Assembly (NCBI RefSeq): GCF_010977555.1
Contig: NZ_CP048815.1
Coordinates: 3,712,501-3,776,500 of the forward strand
Direction of reading: 5' to 3'
DNA length: 64,000 nucleotides
Source: Caulobacter rhizosphaerae
Lineage (GTDB): Bacteria > Pseudomonadota > Alphaproteobacteria > Caulobacterales > Caulobacteraceae
Under the pieces are notes generated by a model, which did no database searches, was not told the DNA's origin, and saw nothing but the letters and a program-made list of their open reading frames with translations. A program made the translations under genes and the position numbers. Position 1 is the stretch's first letter. Each line of letters begins with the position of its first letter. Positions 53,768-63,099 of this stretch are shown piece after piece.

Positions 53768-54610
53768 ATGCCGATGCGAGATCTGGATCTCACTCAGATT
53801 CGAGCCTTCGTGGCCGCCGTGGACTTCAGGAGCTTCACCGCTGCGGGCGAGGCCCTCGGAGCCACACAATCGGCGATCAGCGTCCGCATCGATAAGCTTG
53901 AACGCGCGCTCGGCGCCCGGCTGCTGTCCCGGACGCCGCGCAATCTAGGCCTGACCGCGGCGGGACAAGCGTTCCTGGGGCGCGCGCGCGAGATTCTTCG
54001 CCTCAACGACCTGACGCTGGATGAGATGAACACGGGGGGTGCGGCGCCGATGGCGCGCCTGCGCCTGGCGGTCAGCGATCACGCCGCCGGAGGTCGGCTG
54101 GCCGAGATCGTCAAGGCGCTGCAGGCTCGCCAGCGGCTCGTCGAGGTCGAGGTCGTCACGGGATTGTCGGCCGAGATGCGCGCGGTGTTCGACGGCGGCG
54201 AGGCCGATGCGGCGATCGTCAGGCAAGACGCCAGTCGACGTGAGGGCGCGCTGCTCCTGCGTCAGCCACTGGTCTGGGCGGGCGCGACCTCGGGCGCAAA
54301 TCTCGCCGGCGGCGTGGATCTCGTGGCTCTGCGAGGCCCATGCGGGGTCAAGGCGGCGATGACCAAGGCGCTTGACCAGGCTGGGATCTCCTGGCGCTTC
54401 AGCTTTCAGGGCGGCTCTGTGCTGAGTTTGCAGGCGGCCGTGCGCGAGGGCCTGGGCGTCAGCGCCTTCGGCCCTGAAACCCTCCCGCCGGGCCTTCAGA
54501 GGCGGCAAGGCGAGCTTCCTCCCCTGCCGGCGGGGAACATCGTATTGTACTCGCATGCTTCCGCGCCGGTGCGCGACCTGATCGCCCAAGCCTTCAGGAC
54601 CGGCTTGTAG
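53768..54610 (+). CDS. LysR-family transcriptional regulator
   Basis: 280 residues. The winged HTH is at residues 5-62 (LTQIRAFVAAVDFRSFTAAGEALGATQSAIS) and the effector domain follows (RLRLAVSDHAAGGRLAEIVKAL). ATG 53768 or the next ATG (53774) could be the start. Divergent from the tautomerase gene with a near-palindrome between, as expected for LysR-controlled pairs. Effector unknown. Confidence 0.88.
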   Translation: MPMRDLDLTQIRAFVAAVDFRSFTAAGEALGATQSAISVRIDKLERALGARLLSRTPRNLGLTAAGQAFLGRAREILRLNDLTLDEMNTGGAAPMARLRLAVSDHAAGGRLAEIVKALQARQRLVEVEVVTGLSAEMRAVFDGGEADAAIVRQDASRREGALLLRQPLVWAGATSGANLAGGVDLVALRGPCGVKAAMTKALDQAGISWRFSFQGGSVLSLQAAVREGLGVSAFGPETLPPGLQRRQGELPPLPAGNIVLYSHASAPVRDLIAQAFRTGL

Positions 54611-54616
54611 CCCCTC

Positions 54617-56389
54617 CTACCCCTTCCGCCGCTCGGCGATCCAAGCGTCGATCTTCGCCTCCAGCACCGCCAGCGGCAACGAGCCGTTCAGCAGCACCGC
54701 GTCGTGGAAGGCGCGCTCGTCGAAGCGGTCGCCCAACGCCGCCTCGGCCCGGTGGCGCAGCTCCAGGATCTTCAACTCGCCCACCTTGTAGGCCAGGGCC
54801 TGGCCGGGCCAGGAGACGTAGCGGGCCACCTCGACGTCGATATTGGTCGGCGACAGGGCGGTGTTGTCGAGGAAGCAGGCCTTGGCCTGGTCGATCGTCC
54901 AGTGCTTGGCGTGGATCCCGGTGTCGGCCACCAGCCGGCAGGCGCGCCACATCTCGTAGGACAGCCGGCCGAACAGCTCATAGGGGTCGCGATAGAGCCC
55001 CATTTCCTCGCCCAGCCATTCGGAATAGAGGCCCCACCCTTCGCCATAGGCGTTGAAATAGATGGTCTTGCGGAAGTCCGGAACGCCGGTCTGTTCCTGA
55101 GCTAGCGAGGTCTGGATGTGGTGGCCCGGCGCGCCCTCGTGCAGCACCAGGGCGGGCAGTTCGTAGAGCGGCCGCTGGTCCAGGGCCGAGGTGTTGATCA
55201 TCAGGCCGCCGGCCCGGCCGGTCTTGGGGTCGCCGCCGAAATAGCGGCCGGTGGTGTAGCCCTGCTCGATGCTGGCCGGCACGGGCCGCACGCCGTAGGT
55301 CAGGCGCGGCAGGGTCCCGAAGTGGGCGGGCAACTGGTCGTCGGCCCGTTTGGCGATCTCGCTGGCCTTTTCCAGCAGTTGCTGGCGGCTGGTGGCGTAG
55401 AAGCGCGGATCCTTGCGCAGATAGGCGATGAAGGCCGGCAGGTCGCCCTGGAAGCCGGCCTGCTTCATCACGACCTCCATCCGCGCCCGGATGCGCGCCA
55501 CCTCCGACTGGCCCAGGGCGTGGACTTGGTCGGCGGTCAGGATCGTGGTCGTGTGGCGGCGCACCAGGAAGGCGTAGTAGCGCTGGCCCTCGGGCAGGTC
55601 CGACACCGCCAGGCTCCTGGCGGCGTGGGGAACGTATTCGGTCTCCATGAAGGTCACGAAGCCGGCGCGGGCCGGGGCGACCTTGTCGGTCACCATCCGG
55701 GTTCCCTCGGCCAGCAGGGCGACCCTGCGCTCGGCGGGAAGGCTGGCCGGCAGGTTGCGCAGCGGGACCAGGAGCGGATCATCCGCCAGGGGCGTGGCGG
55801 CCGTGCGCCGGGCCCGGTCCAGCACGGCCTGGGCGGTGGGGACAGCCTGGACGAAGCCGGTCGCCACCCCGCGCCGGGCGTTGGCGATGTTGGCGGCGTA
55901 CCAATCGGGCGTCTGGGCCAGCAGGGCGATCCATTGCCGGGCCTCGGCCTCGGACTTCAGCCGCATGCCGTTGGCGCGGTACAGCAGGATGACGTCGAAG
56001 CCGCCGTCGGTGCTGAACGGCATCCGGGCCTCGTCGAATGACAGGCCTTCCAGCCGCTCGTCCAGGCTCCATTTCAGGATGGCGTGGGTCAGCCGCTGGT
56101 TCGCCGTCAGGGCGGACAGGTCGACGCCGTTCAGGGACTGGCGGGCCGAGGCCAGCAGAGCCTTGCGGTCGGCGTCGGCCTTGGGCCCGACCGGCGGGAA
56201 CCTGAAGCGCGAAGCGTCGTCAGCCCCGCCCTCGCCGTCATCCTCGCCCGCGCCGGACGCCTCGTAGGCCTTGACCGCCTGGGCCAGGCGCTCGGACGCG
56301 CTCGCGGCGTCGGCCTTGGGCGTCGCGGCCACGGCGGCGCCGTTCAGGGCCAGGGCGATGGCGAGGCCCAGAAGGACGCGCTTGGACAT
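54617..56389 (-). CDS. DUF885 family metallopeptidase-like protein, secreted
   Basis: 590 residues. A signal peptide (LLGLAIALALNGAAVAA) is followed by the DUF885 domain. The zinc motif is VLHEGAPGHHIQTSLA, with a Glu-rich helix further on (YGEGWGLYSEWLGEE) as a third-ligand candidate. Family members are helical metallopeptidases, probably acting on small peptides; the exact substrate is unknown. Convergent with the LysR gene, 6 bp apart. Confidence 0.88.
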   Translation of the reverse strand: MSKRVLLGLAIALALNGAAVAATPKADAASASERLAQAVKAYEASGAGEDDGEGGADDASRFRFPPVGPKADADRKALLASARQSLNGVDLSALTANQRLTHAILKWSLDERLEGLSFDEARMPFSTDGGFDVILLYRANGMRLKSEAEARQWIALLAQTPDWYAANIANARRGVATGFVQAVPTAQAVLDRARRTAATPLADDPLLVPLRNLPASLPAERRVALLAEGTRMVTDKVAPARAGFVTFMETEYVPHAARSLAVSDLPEGQRYYAFLVRRHTTTILTADQVHALGQSEVARIRARMEVVMKQAGFQGDLPAFIAYLRKDPRFYATSRQQLLEKASEIAKRADDQLPAHFGTLPRLTYGVRPVPASIEQGYTTGRYFGGDPKTGRAGGLMINTSALDQRPLYELPALVLHEGAPGHHIQTSLAQEQTGVPDFRKTIYFNAYGEGWGLYSEWLGEEMGLYRDPYELFGRLSYEMWRACRLVADTGIHAKHWTIDQAKACFLDNTALSPTNIDVEVARYVSWPGQALAYKVGELKILELRHRAEAALGDRFDERAFHDAVLLNGSLPLAVLEAKIDAWIAERRKG

Positions 56390-56467
56390 CGGAAACTCCG
56401 CAGGTTCACCGCGAAGGTTAGATCAGGAATCGCCGCCGGCTAGAAGGCTGAGCGGAAGAGGCCGCCG

Positions 56468-57091
56468 CTAGAACGGCGTGCGGCACTTCTGCTTGGCGTG
56501 CACGCCCCGCAGGAAGCCGCGCCGCGCCAGGCCGGCGTCGACGGCGGCGTTCATGCGGCGATCGGCCGGGGCCGCGCCGGTCAGTTCTCGCACGATGCTG
56601 CGGAACGGGATGATGGTGTTGATCACCGTCTTGCCGCCGGCCTCGGCCAGCTTGCCGGCGCGATTCTCCTTCAGCTCATTGCCGACCACATAGTCGGGGC
56701 CCAGCACCTCGTTGAGGTTCGTGACCTCGGCGGCCAGCTGCTTGCAGGTCTTCAGGCCCTTGAGGCTGTAGGGATCTTCCTGCGCCGTGATCAGGATCGG
56801 CGGGATCTGGCGCTTCATGACGCCGACGTCGCGCGCCGGCTGGGTGCCGATCTCGACGGATTTCTTGCGCGCCTGGGTCCAGCCGGACTCCTCGCCCTCC
56901 GGCTTGTCCGCATCCTTCTTGTCGGGTTTGTCAGGCGCCGGCTCGGACGCCGGCGCCGAGGTCGCGGGCTTCTTGATCGGATAGTCGGGCTTGGCGTGCG
57001 TCTGGGCCTGGGCGGAGCCGGCCAAGGCCAGCACCGCCACGATCGTCACCAGACGGCCCGCGCGCAAGCGTCGAAGAACGTATTCAGTCAT
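56468..57091 (-). CDS. Exported protein of unknown function
   Basis: 207 residues. A hydrophobic signal (LVTIVAVLALAGSAQA) is followed by a Lys/Pro/Glu-rich segment, then a conserved-looking part (ARDVGVMKRQIPPILI, LAEAGGKTVINTIIPFRSIVRELTG) and a short C-terminal Cys. Probably periplasmic. No family recognised. It lies 78 bp upstream of the DUF885 gene on the same strand, possibly in one transcript. Confidence 0.6.
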   Translation of the reverse strand: MTEYVLRRLRAGRLVTIVAVLALAGSAQAQTHAKPDYPIKKPATSAPASEPAPDKPDKKDADKPEGEESGWTQARKKSVEIGTQPARDVGVMKRQIPPILITAQEDPYSLKGLKTCKQLAAEVTNLNEVLGPDYVVGNELKENRAGKLAEAGGKTVINTIIPFRSIVRELTGAAPADRRMNAAVDAGLARRGFLRGVHAKQKCRTPF

Positions 57092-57222
57092 GGTCCAGCA
57101 CCCCAGCCCGTCACCCGCTCAGCAGGTGATCACCGATCAGCAACGGCGGCCCGCGCAACGGGTTCCATAGGCCTATCAGGCCTCGGCCGGATGCGTCACG
57201 CTTCAAATTCTGGAAGGGAAAT

Positions 57223-57297
57223 TGGAGCGGGCGAAGAGATTCGAACTCTCGACCCCAACCTTGGCAAGGTTGTGCTCTACCACTGAGCTACGCCCGC
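57223..57297 (-). tRNA. tRNA-Gly (anticodon GCC), copy 1
   Basis: 75 bases on the minus strand, acceptor stem GCGGGCG/CGCCCGC, D loop AGCTCAGTGGTAGAGC, anticodon GCC in a TTGCCAA loop, T arm GAGAGTTCGAATCTCTT, and encoded TCCA at the end. All arms pair. It is followed by an identical copy after 46 bases. Confidence 0.96.
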
Positions 57298-57343
57298 ATC
57301 CGGGATATTTCGGGTCTCGTTCCATCGCCGGAGAACCGGAAAA

Positions 57344-57418
57344 TGGAGCGGGCGAAGAGATTCGAACTCTCGACCCCAACCTTGGCAAGGTTGTGCTCTA
57401 CCACTGAGCTACGCCCGC
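57344..57418 (-). tRNA. tRNA-Gly (anticodon GCC), copy 2
   Basis: An identical second copy of the preceding gene, with the same encoded CCA end. The spacer between them is unrelated in sequence. Presence of two copies fits the heavy use of GGC codons in this genome. Confidence 0.96.
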
Positions 57419-57551
57419 ATCGGCGAGGGCTGAAACAGCGCCCCGCGACGAGGAGGCGGCTTATGGCAGAGCGCCTTGCGGTTGGCAAGCGGTCTGACGC
57501 GGGTTCGAGCGCGTCATTGTGGACAACACGCGGGACCGGCGGTCCTCGGCC

Positions 57552-57577
57552 GGGGACAGGCCCATGGGCCTGTCCCC
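57552..57577. repeat. Perfect 26-bp palindrome
   Basis: Arms of 13 bases (GGGGACAGGCCCA and its complement) meet without a loop. The outer GGGGACA/TGTCCCC is the same core as in the two elements at 15496-15574. It lies in the 250 bp between the tRNA pair and the epimerase gene, where I see no other feature. Confidence 0.8.
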
Positions 57578-57666
57578 AATCGCGTACACGGGAGGAGGAT
57601 CTTCTTCTTGCGCGAACGCTCGTTTTGTCCGCTCAATCGCCCCTTCGTTTCGGGGATTTGAGCGTC

Positions 57667-58527
57667 TTGCGTCTGTTCGTGTTCGGATTGGGCTATGTCG
57701 GCCAGGCCTTCGCCGAGGCGCTGATGGCCAGGGGCTGGAGCGTTGCGGCGACGGCGCGCGACGCCGAGCGCGCCGCGGAAATGCGCGCCCTGGGGATCGA
57801 GCCCGTGGACGCCGACGACCGCGCCGCCATGACCGCCGCCCTGACCGGCGTCAACGCCGTGCTGGTCACCGCCCCGCCCACCGCCGAGGGCTGCCCGGGC
57901 CTTGAGGCGACGATCCCCGCCTTGGCGGCGGCGGAGGCCTTTCCCGACTGGATCGGCTACCTGTCGACCACCGGCGTCTATGGCGACTTCGAGGGCCGCT
58001 GGGTGTTCGAGAGCTCGCCCCTGAAGGCCCAGTCGGTCGAGGGCGCCCGCCGCGTCGGCGCCGAGCGCGACTGGCGCCAGGTAGGGCGCGGCATGGGGCT
58101 GACGGTGGCCACCTTCCGCCTGCCCGGCATCTACGGTCCCGGCCGCAGCGCCCTGGACCGCCTGCGGGCCGGCGAGGGCCGCCGCATCGTCAAGCCGGGC
58201 CAAGTGTTCAGCCGCATCCACCTTGAGGACATCGTCTCGGGTCTGCTGGCCTCGCTGGACAAGCCCCGGGCCGGCGGCGTCTACAACCTGGTCGATGACG
58301 AACCCGCCCCGCCCCAGGACGTGATGGAGCACGCCGCCAGCCTGCTGGGCGTTCCCGTGCCGCCCGACCTGCCGTTCAACGAACTGGGCCTTTCGCCCGC
58401 CACCCGGCGCTTCTACGCCGAGAACAAGCGCGTCTCGAACGCCCTGGCCAAGGCCGAGCTGGGCTGGCGGCCGAAGTATCCGACGTATCGGGAGGGCTTG
58501 GCGGCGATTTTGGCGGCGGGCCGTTAG
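57667..58527 (+). CDS. NAD(P)-dependent epimerase/dehydratase, YeeZ-like
   Basis: 286 residues. Extended SDR fold: RLFVFGLGYVGQAFAEAL (cofactor loop), YLSTTGVYGDFEG (catalytic region with YG rather than YxxxK), and LPGIYGPGRSALDRLRAG. TTG 57667 gives the standard N terminus (fMet-RLFVFG); TTG 57658 is an alternative. The family function is unknown. Its stop overlaps that of the convergent toxin pseudogene. Confidence 0.82.
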   Translation: MRLFVFGLGYVGQAFAEALMARGWSVAATARDAERAAEMRALGIEPVDADDRAAMTAALTGVNAVLVTAPPTAEGCPGLEATIPALAAAEAFPDWIGYLSTTGVYGDFEGRWVFESSPLKAQSVEGARRVGAERDWRQVGRGMGLTVATFRLPGIYGPGRSALDRLRAGEGRRIVKPGQVFSRIHLEDIVSGLLASLDKPRAGGVYNLVDDEPAPPQDVMEHAASLLGVPVPPDLPFNELGLSPATRRFYAENKRVSNALAKAELGWRPKYPTYREGLAAILAAGR

Positions 58528-58807
58528 AGGCTATCCGGCCAGCGGCGAGAGCCATGGAAGACCCTGAGAACCTCGATCTCCTCGCCACGGACCTTGTACG
58601 CGACGATGAAGGGGCCTCCAGGAACAACGAGTTCGCGCGCGCCACCGCGGCGCCCCGGCCGACCAATGTTGGGAAAGTCGCTAAGTCGCCCGACAACCGT
58701 GACGATCCGCTGGATCTGACCCGCCGCTGCAATGGGCGATCTTGGGCGCTCTACGCCCGAGCGGAGGCAAGATCGCGCTTAGCCGGCTCGGTCCAGACGA
58801 CGCGCAT
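58524..58807 (-). pseudogene. ParE-type toxin, frameshifted
   Basis: The start MRVVWTEPAKRDLASAR is the usual ParE N terminus; in this frame a TAG follows at 58751-58753. The continuation GQIQRIVTVVGRLSDFPNIG, GRRGGARELVVPGGPFIVAY and EIEVLRVFHGSRRWP lies in another frame and carries the conserved ParE core and C-terminus. One small deletion or insertion near 58750 breaks it. The toxin cannot be made whole, so the locus is decayed. Confidence 0.75.
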
Positions 58808-59080
58808 GCGTCGGTCGCGCGTGGGCATAGGCCGTTCGTTCGGCGTATCCCAAGAAGCGACCCATTCAACGATTTCGTCGTGTTCGAAGACCCGGCCTTC
58901 CTCGGCCGCCCGCAAGCCTTCGTCGATCGCGGCGTCCTGCCAATCGCGCACTTCGAGGAAATCGCGCACGGCTTGCTCGACGAGCGCCGTCTTGGGCTGG
59001 TCCATGACTTCCGCGACCTCGGACAGTCGCCGATCAAGATCGCTGTCGAGCTCAATGCGAAGAGGAGCGGATTTCGCCAT
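58751..59080 (-). CDS. CopG/RHH-type antitoxin, read through into toxin frame
   Basis: The ribbon-helix-helix N terminus is LRIELDSDLDRRLSEVAEVM, followed by a long helix and the C-terminal toxin-binding part (EGRVFEHDEIVEWVASW). About 90 residues would be normal. Here the frame has no stop there and continues into the first 18 codons of the toxin, ending at its premature TAG. So the antitoxin is fused to the toxin's start. Start ATG 59080 has GAGAAGG upstream. Confidence 0.7.
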   Translation of the reverse strand: MAKSAPLRIELDSDLDRRLSEVAEVMDQPKTALVEQAVRDFLEVRDWQDAAIDEGLRAAEEGRVFEHDEIVEWVASWDTPNERPMPTRDRRMRVVWTEPAKRDLASARA

Positions 59081-59136
59081 CGGCCTTCTCGAACAAATCG
59101 TGAACACACCATACGACTGACGCCGCAAAAGGCCAG

Positions 59137-60009
59137 CTATTCCTCGTCCGGCCCCATGTCGGCCGCCGCCCACGCGGTCGCGGGCGCCTGGCCCGCCGCG
59201 CGGGCCCGGGCGGCCCGAGCCAACCGGCGGGCCACCGGATCGTCTTCGACGGGCTCTGCCAGCCCCCGCGCCTCGGCCACCGCCGCGATCAGCCGTTCCA
59301 GGTCCTGCGGCCGGGACAGCCGGTGGTCGCCGTCCTTGACCAGTGTGAAGACCACATCGTCGGCGTTCAGGGCGTTGGCCAGCTCCAGGGCGTGAGTCCA
59401 GGGCACGTCGGGATCGGCGCCGCCCTGCAGCACCCGCACCGGAACCTCGATTGGCACGGGCCCTGGCAGGATCGACCAGCGCGCTCCATCCTCCAGCAAC
59501 GCGCGCGTGATCGGATAGCCGCCGTCGTCGTACTCGGACGGCCGGACCCAGCGGCCGTCGCGGGCGATCGCCGCTTTCGCTTCTTCCGACAGTTCCGGCG
59601 CCATCAGCTTCTCGGTGAAGTCCGGCGCGGGGGCGACCAGCACCAGGGCTTTGACCCGGTCGGGCCGGGCGATGGCCGCCAGGCAGGCCAGCCAGCCGCC
59701 CATCGACGAGCCCACCAGCACCAGTGGTCCCTCGGTCAGCGCGTCGATCACCGCCAGGGCGTCCTCGCGCCAGCGGGTGATCGTGCCGTCCTCGAAGGCG
59801 CCGTCCGACTCGCCGTGGCCGAAATAGTCGAAGCGGATATAGCCGCCGCCGGTCGCCCGCGCCTGGTCGGCCAGAACCTGGGCCTTGGTCCCGGTCATGT
59901 CGGAGTGGAACCCGCCCAGCCACACGACCGTGGGTTGGGATCCATGGACGACGCGGTACGCCAACCGCAGATTGTCGTTGCGAACGAGGTGCTGAAGGGA
60001 ATCGGTCAT
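59137..60009 (-). CDS. Alpha/beta hydrolase
   Basis: 290 residues. The nucleophile elbow is VGSSMGGW (Ser), the acid and His are near RVLQGGADPDVPW and KDGDHRLS. FDYFGHGESDGAFEDG is the conserved oxyanion region. An Ala/Arg-rich tail ends it. It resembles ABHD10-type esterases or thioesterases; the substrate is unknown. ATG 60009 is chosen over one 13 codons upstream because it lies nearer the divergent glycosyltransferase gene and has a typical N terminus. Confidence 0.85.
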   Translation of the reverse strand: MTDSLQHLVRNDNLRLAYRVVHGSQPTVVWLGGFHSDMTGTKAQVLADQARATGGGYIRFDYFGHGESDGAFEDGTITRWREDALAVIDALTEGPLVLVGSSMGGWLACLAAIARPDRVKALVLVAPAPDFTEKLMAPELSEEAKAAIARDGRWVRPSEYDDGGYPITRALLEDGARWSILPGPVPIEVPVRVLQGGADPDVPWTHALELANALNADDVVFTLVKDGDHRLSRPQDLERLIAAVAEARGLAEPVEDDPVARRLARAARARAAGQAPATAWAAADMGPDEE

Positions 60010-60066
60010 GGCGCGGCCTTGTTCATTTCGGTAACTACGACCCCTCAAACCTCGTTAGGGCAACGC

Positions 60067-61233
60067 GTGTCCATCCTCCCCGACGATTTCACGCTTTTGC
60101 AGGTGACCCCGGAACTGGAAACCGGCGGCGCCGAGCAGACGACCATCGACGTGGCCCACGGCGTGATCGCCCAGGGCGGCAAGGCCCTGGTCGCCACCAA
60201 GGGCGGCCGCATGGCCGCGCGGCTGGAGGCCGACGGCGGCCGCCTGGCCCAGATGCCGGCCCAGTCGAAGAACCCGCTGATCATGCTGGGCAACGCCGCG
60301 CGGATGATCGACCTGATCCGGCGCGAAAAGGTGAGCCTGGTCCACGCCCGTTCGCGCGCCCCGGCCTTCAGCGCCCTGTGGGCCGCCCACGCCACCAAGG
60401 TGCCGTTCGTGGCCACCTATCACGGCGTCTACAACGCCAGATCCAACCTCAAGCGCTGGTACAACGCGGTGATGACCAAGGGCGACCTGGTGATCGCCAA
60501 TTCGGAATATACCCGCGCCCATGTGATCGCCGAGCATGGCGTTCCCGCCGACCGGGTGGTGGCCATCCCGCGCGGCGTCGACCTGACCCGCTTCGAGCCC
60601 GGCCTGGTCTCGGCCGAGCGGGTCAAGACGCTGCGCGACGCCTGGGGCGTCCAGACCGAGGACCGACGGCTGAAGGTGCTGCTGGCCGGCCGCCTGACCC
60701 GGTGGAAGGGCCAGGCCCTGGTCATCGAGGCCATGGCGCGGCTGAAGGCGATCTCCGACACCCGCATCCTGCTGCTGCTGGTCGGCGACGACCAGGGCCG
60801 CAAGGCCTATCGCGCGGAGCTGGAGCACATGATCGCCCAGGCCGGGCTGCAGGACAGCGTCAGGCTGGTCGGCCACTGCGACGACATGCCGGCCGCCTAT
60901 CTGGTGGCGGACCTGGCCATCGCCCCTTCGCTGGAGCCGGAAGCTTTTGGTCGCACCGCGGTCGAGCCGCAAGTGATGGGCAAGCCGGTGATGGCCGCCG
61001 ACCACGGGGCGGCGCGCGAGACCGTGGTCAACGGCGAGACGGGCTGGCTGGTCAAGCCCGGCGACCCCGAGGCCTGGGCCGAAGCCCTGTCCAACGCCTG
61101 CGAGTCGGGGGCGGCCCGGCGCCAGGTCATGGGCATGGCCGCTCGCGCGCGGGCCCGGAAACTCTATTCGGTTGACGCGATGGTCGAAGCAACGCTCAAG
61201 GTCTACGCACGGGTTCTGGAGACGAAGCGTTGA
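60067..61233 (+). CDS. Glycosyltransferase, GT4 family
   Basis: 388 residues from GTG 60067. Donor-binding and acceptor halves are intact: PELETGGAEQTTIDVAHG, LVHARSRAPAFSALWAA, GRLTRWKGQALVIEAMARL, and the EX7E motif EPEAFGRTAVEPQVMGKPVMA. It is coupled to a GT9 enzyme (TTGA overlap), which suggests both build one cell-surface glycan, probably LPS core. Divergent from the alpha/beta hydrolase across 57 bp. Confidence 0.9.
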   Translation: MSILPDDFTLLQVTPELETGGAEQTTIDVAHGVIAQGGKALVATKGGRMAARLEADGGRLAQMPAQSKNPLIMLGNAARMIDLIRREKVSLVHARSRAPAFSALWAAHATKVPFVATYHGVYNARSNLKRWYNAVMTKGDLVIANSEYTRAHVIAEHGVPADRVVAIPRGVDLTRFEPGLVSAERVKTLRDAWGVQTEDRRLKVLLAGRLTRWKGQALVIEAMARLKAISDTRILLLLVGDDQGRKAYRAELEHMIAQAGLQDSVRLVGHCDDMPAAYLVADLAIAPSLEPEAFGRTAVEPQVMGKPVMAADHGAARETVVNGETGWLVKPGDPEAWAEALSNACESGAARRQVMGMAARARARKLYSVDAMVEATLKVYARVLETKR

Positions 61234-62201
61234 GCAAGGAAATCAAGAAGGTCCTGGTGATCAAACTAGGCGCCCTCGGCGATTTCGTTCTGGCCCTGGC
61301 GGCGATGAAGAAGATCCGCGAAGCCCATCCGCGCGCCAAGATCACCCTGCTGACCACCCCGCCCTTCGAAGCCCTGGCCAAGCTGTCCCCCTACTTCAAC
61401 AATGTCGAGACCGACGGTCGGCCCAGCGACTTCGGCGAACTGACCGCCATGCTGAGCCGGCTGCGCCAGGCCCGCTACGACCGCGTCTACGACCTGCAGA
61501 CCAACAGCCGCACCAACTGGTACTTCCAGGCCCTGCGGCCGTTCCCGCCGCAATGGTCGGGCATCGCGGCCGGCTGCGCCCTGCCCCAGCGCGGCAAGGC
61601 GCGCTACCACATGCACACCCTGGAACGGCAGGCCGACCAGCTGAAGCAGGCTGGCATCTGGCCCGACGCCCCCACCGCGCCGGGCGCCGCCCCTGCCCCG
61701 GACCTGTCCTGGATCCTGCGCCGCACCAAGGAGACGCGCCCCGTGGCCAGCGCCGCGGCTCCGCGTCCCTATGTGCTGCTGGTGCCCGGCGGTTCGGCCC
61801 ACCGCCCCGAGAAGCGCTGGCCGACAGAAAGCTACGCCCAGCTCGCCGCCCTGCTGAAGGCGCGGGGCCTGGACATCGTGATCATCGGCGGCCCGCAGGA
61901 AAGCGCCATGGCCCGGCAGATCCAGAAGACCGTGGGCCAGGCCCGCGACCTGACCGGCCGCACCGACTTCGCCCAGCTGGCCGTGCTGGGCGCCAAGGCG
62001 GTCCTGGCCGTCGGCAACGACACCGGCCCGACCCACCTGCTGGCGGCGGCCGGCGCCCCGACTATCGCCCTGTTCTCCGACGCCTCGGACCCGGAGCTGT
62101 GCGGCCCCCGCGGCCACGTGACGGTGATCCGCTCGCCGGACCTGAAGGCCCTGCCGGTCAGCACCGTGGCCAGCGCGGCGATCGCGCTGCTGCCGCGCTG
62201 A
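61230..62201 (+). CDS. Glycosyltransferase family 9 (heptosyltransferase-like)
   Basis: 323 residues. The N terminus KKVLVIKLGALGDFVLALAAM and the nucleotide-sugar site (LVPGGSAHRPEKRWP, NDTGPTHLLAAAG, SDASDPELCGPRG) match LPS core heptosyltransferases. The TTG at 61230 overlaps the preceding stop codon. GT9 enzymes add heptose to lipid A core; this is inferred for the pair. Confidence 0.88.
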   Translation: MSKEIKKVLVIKLGALGDFVLALAAMKKIREAHPRAKITLLTTPPFEALAKLSPYFNNVETDGRPSDFGELTAMLSRLRQARYDRVYDLQTNSRTNWYFQALRPFPPQWSGIAAGCALPQRGKARYHMHTLERQADQLKQAGIWPDAPTAPGAAPAPDLSWILRRTKETRPVASAAAPRPYVLLVPGGSAHRPEKRWPTESYAQLAALLKARGLDIVIIGGPQESAMARQIQKTVGQARDLTGRTDFAQLAVLGAKAVLAVGNDTGPTHLLAAAGAPTIALFSDASDPELCGPRGHVTVIRSPDLKALPVSTVASAAIALLPR

Positions 62202-62228
62202 GAACCTCCCCCTCCGGGGAGGATCCAT

Positions 62229-62840
62229 CTAGTAGCCCTCGTATCGTCCCGGCTTGTGGTTGGCGATGATCACCGCGCTCAGCGCCACCGCCGAGAGGAT
62301 CGACAGCAGCAGCTTGTCCCAGCTGATCACGGCGAAGGCCGCGGCCACGATCAGGCAGTCGGAGGCCATCTGCACCTTGCCCGCGCTGATCCCGCGCTTT
62401 TCGTGGAGCCACAGAGCCAGCACCCCGATCCCGCCGACGCTGGACTTGTGCCGCGCCAGGGCCAGGATGCCCATGCCCAGGATCGTGCCGCCGAAGATCG
62501 CTGCGAAGACCGGATCGACCGTCGTGATCTTCAGCCAGGCCGGCATGCCCAGGGCCAGGCCGGCCAGCAGCAGGTTGGTGACCAGAGTCTTGCCGGTGAA
62601 CATCCAGCCCAGGGTGCGCTGGGCCAGCACGTAGAACGGGATGTTCAGCAGGAAGAACAGCACCCCGACCGGCCAGTGGGTCAGATAGGAGAGGATCAGG
62701 GCCACGCCCGCCATCCCGCCCGTGGTCAGGCCGGCCGCCTTCAGCAGGGTCAGGCCCACGGCGATGAAGCTGGAGCCGATCAGCAGGGCGTGGACGTCCT
62801 CGATCGGGGTGTGGCGGGCGGTGGCGGGCGGCGTGTTCAT
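62229..62840 (-). CDS. YitT-family membrane protein
   Basis: 203 residues with about five membrane helices. The conserved GLTTGGMAGVALILSYLTHW and SSVGGIGVLALWLHEKRGI are typical of the YitT/DUF161 family, whose role is unknown. Start ATG 62840 is chosen because the extended frame is a charged leader. It stands between the glycosyltransferase pair and infC. Confidence 0.85.
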   Translation of the reverse strand: MNTPPATARHTPIEDVHALLIGSSFIAVGLTLLKAAGLTTGGMAGVALILSYLTHWPVGVLFFLLNIPFYVLAQRTLGWMFTGKTLVTNLLLAGLALGMPAWLKITTVDPVFAAIFGGTILGMGILALARHKSSVGGIGVLALWLHEKRGISAGKVQMASDCLIVAAAFAVISWDKLLLSILSAVALSAVIIANHKPGRYEGY

Positions 62841-63099
62841 GGACGGGCGGAAAGGATCGCGACTGGAGGGAAGGTCGTCCCGACCTCGACGTTTCGCCCC
62901 CTTGGCCCCTTCTTGACGCGTCCGCCCCTTAAAAGGCGGGCCTTGGACGCGCATGCGCCTTGATAGCGCGGGAGTCCTTCGTCATATATCACTTGCGAAC
63001 GCGGCGTCCCCTGGACTCCGCGCGAACTCATTCAACGATACGCTTCCGGATCATCAGGTCCGGCGGCAAAAAGCCCTAAAACAACACCGGAGCCGCCCT

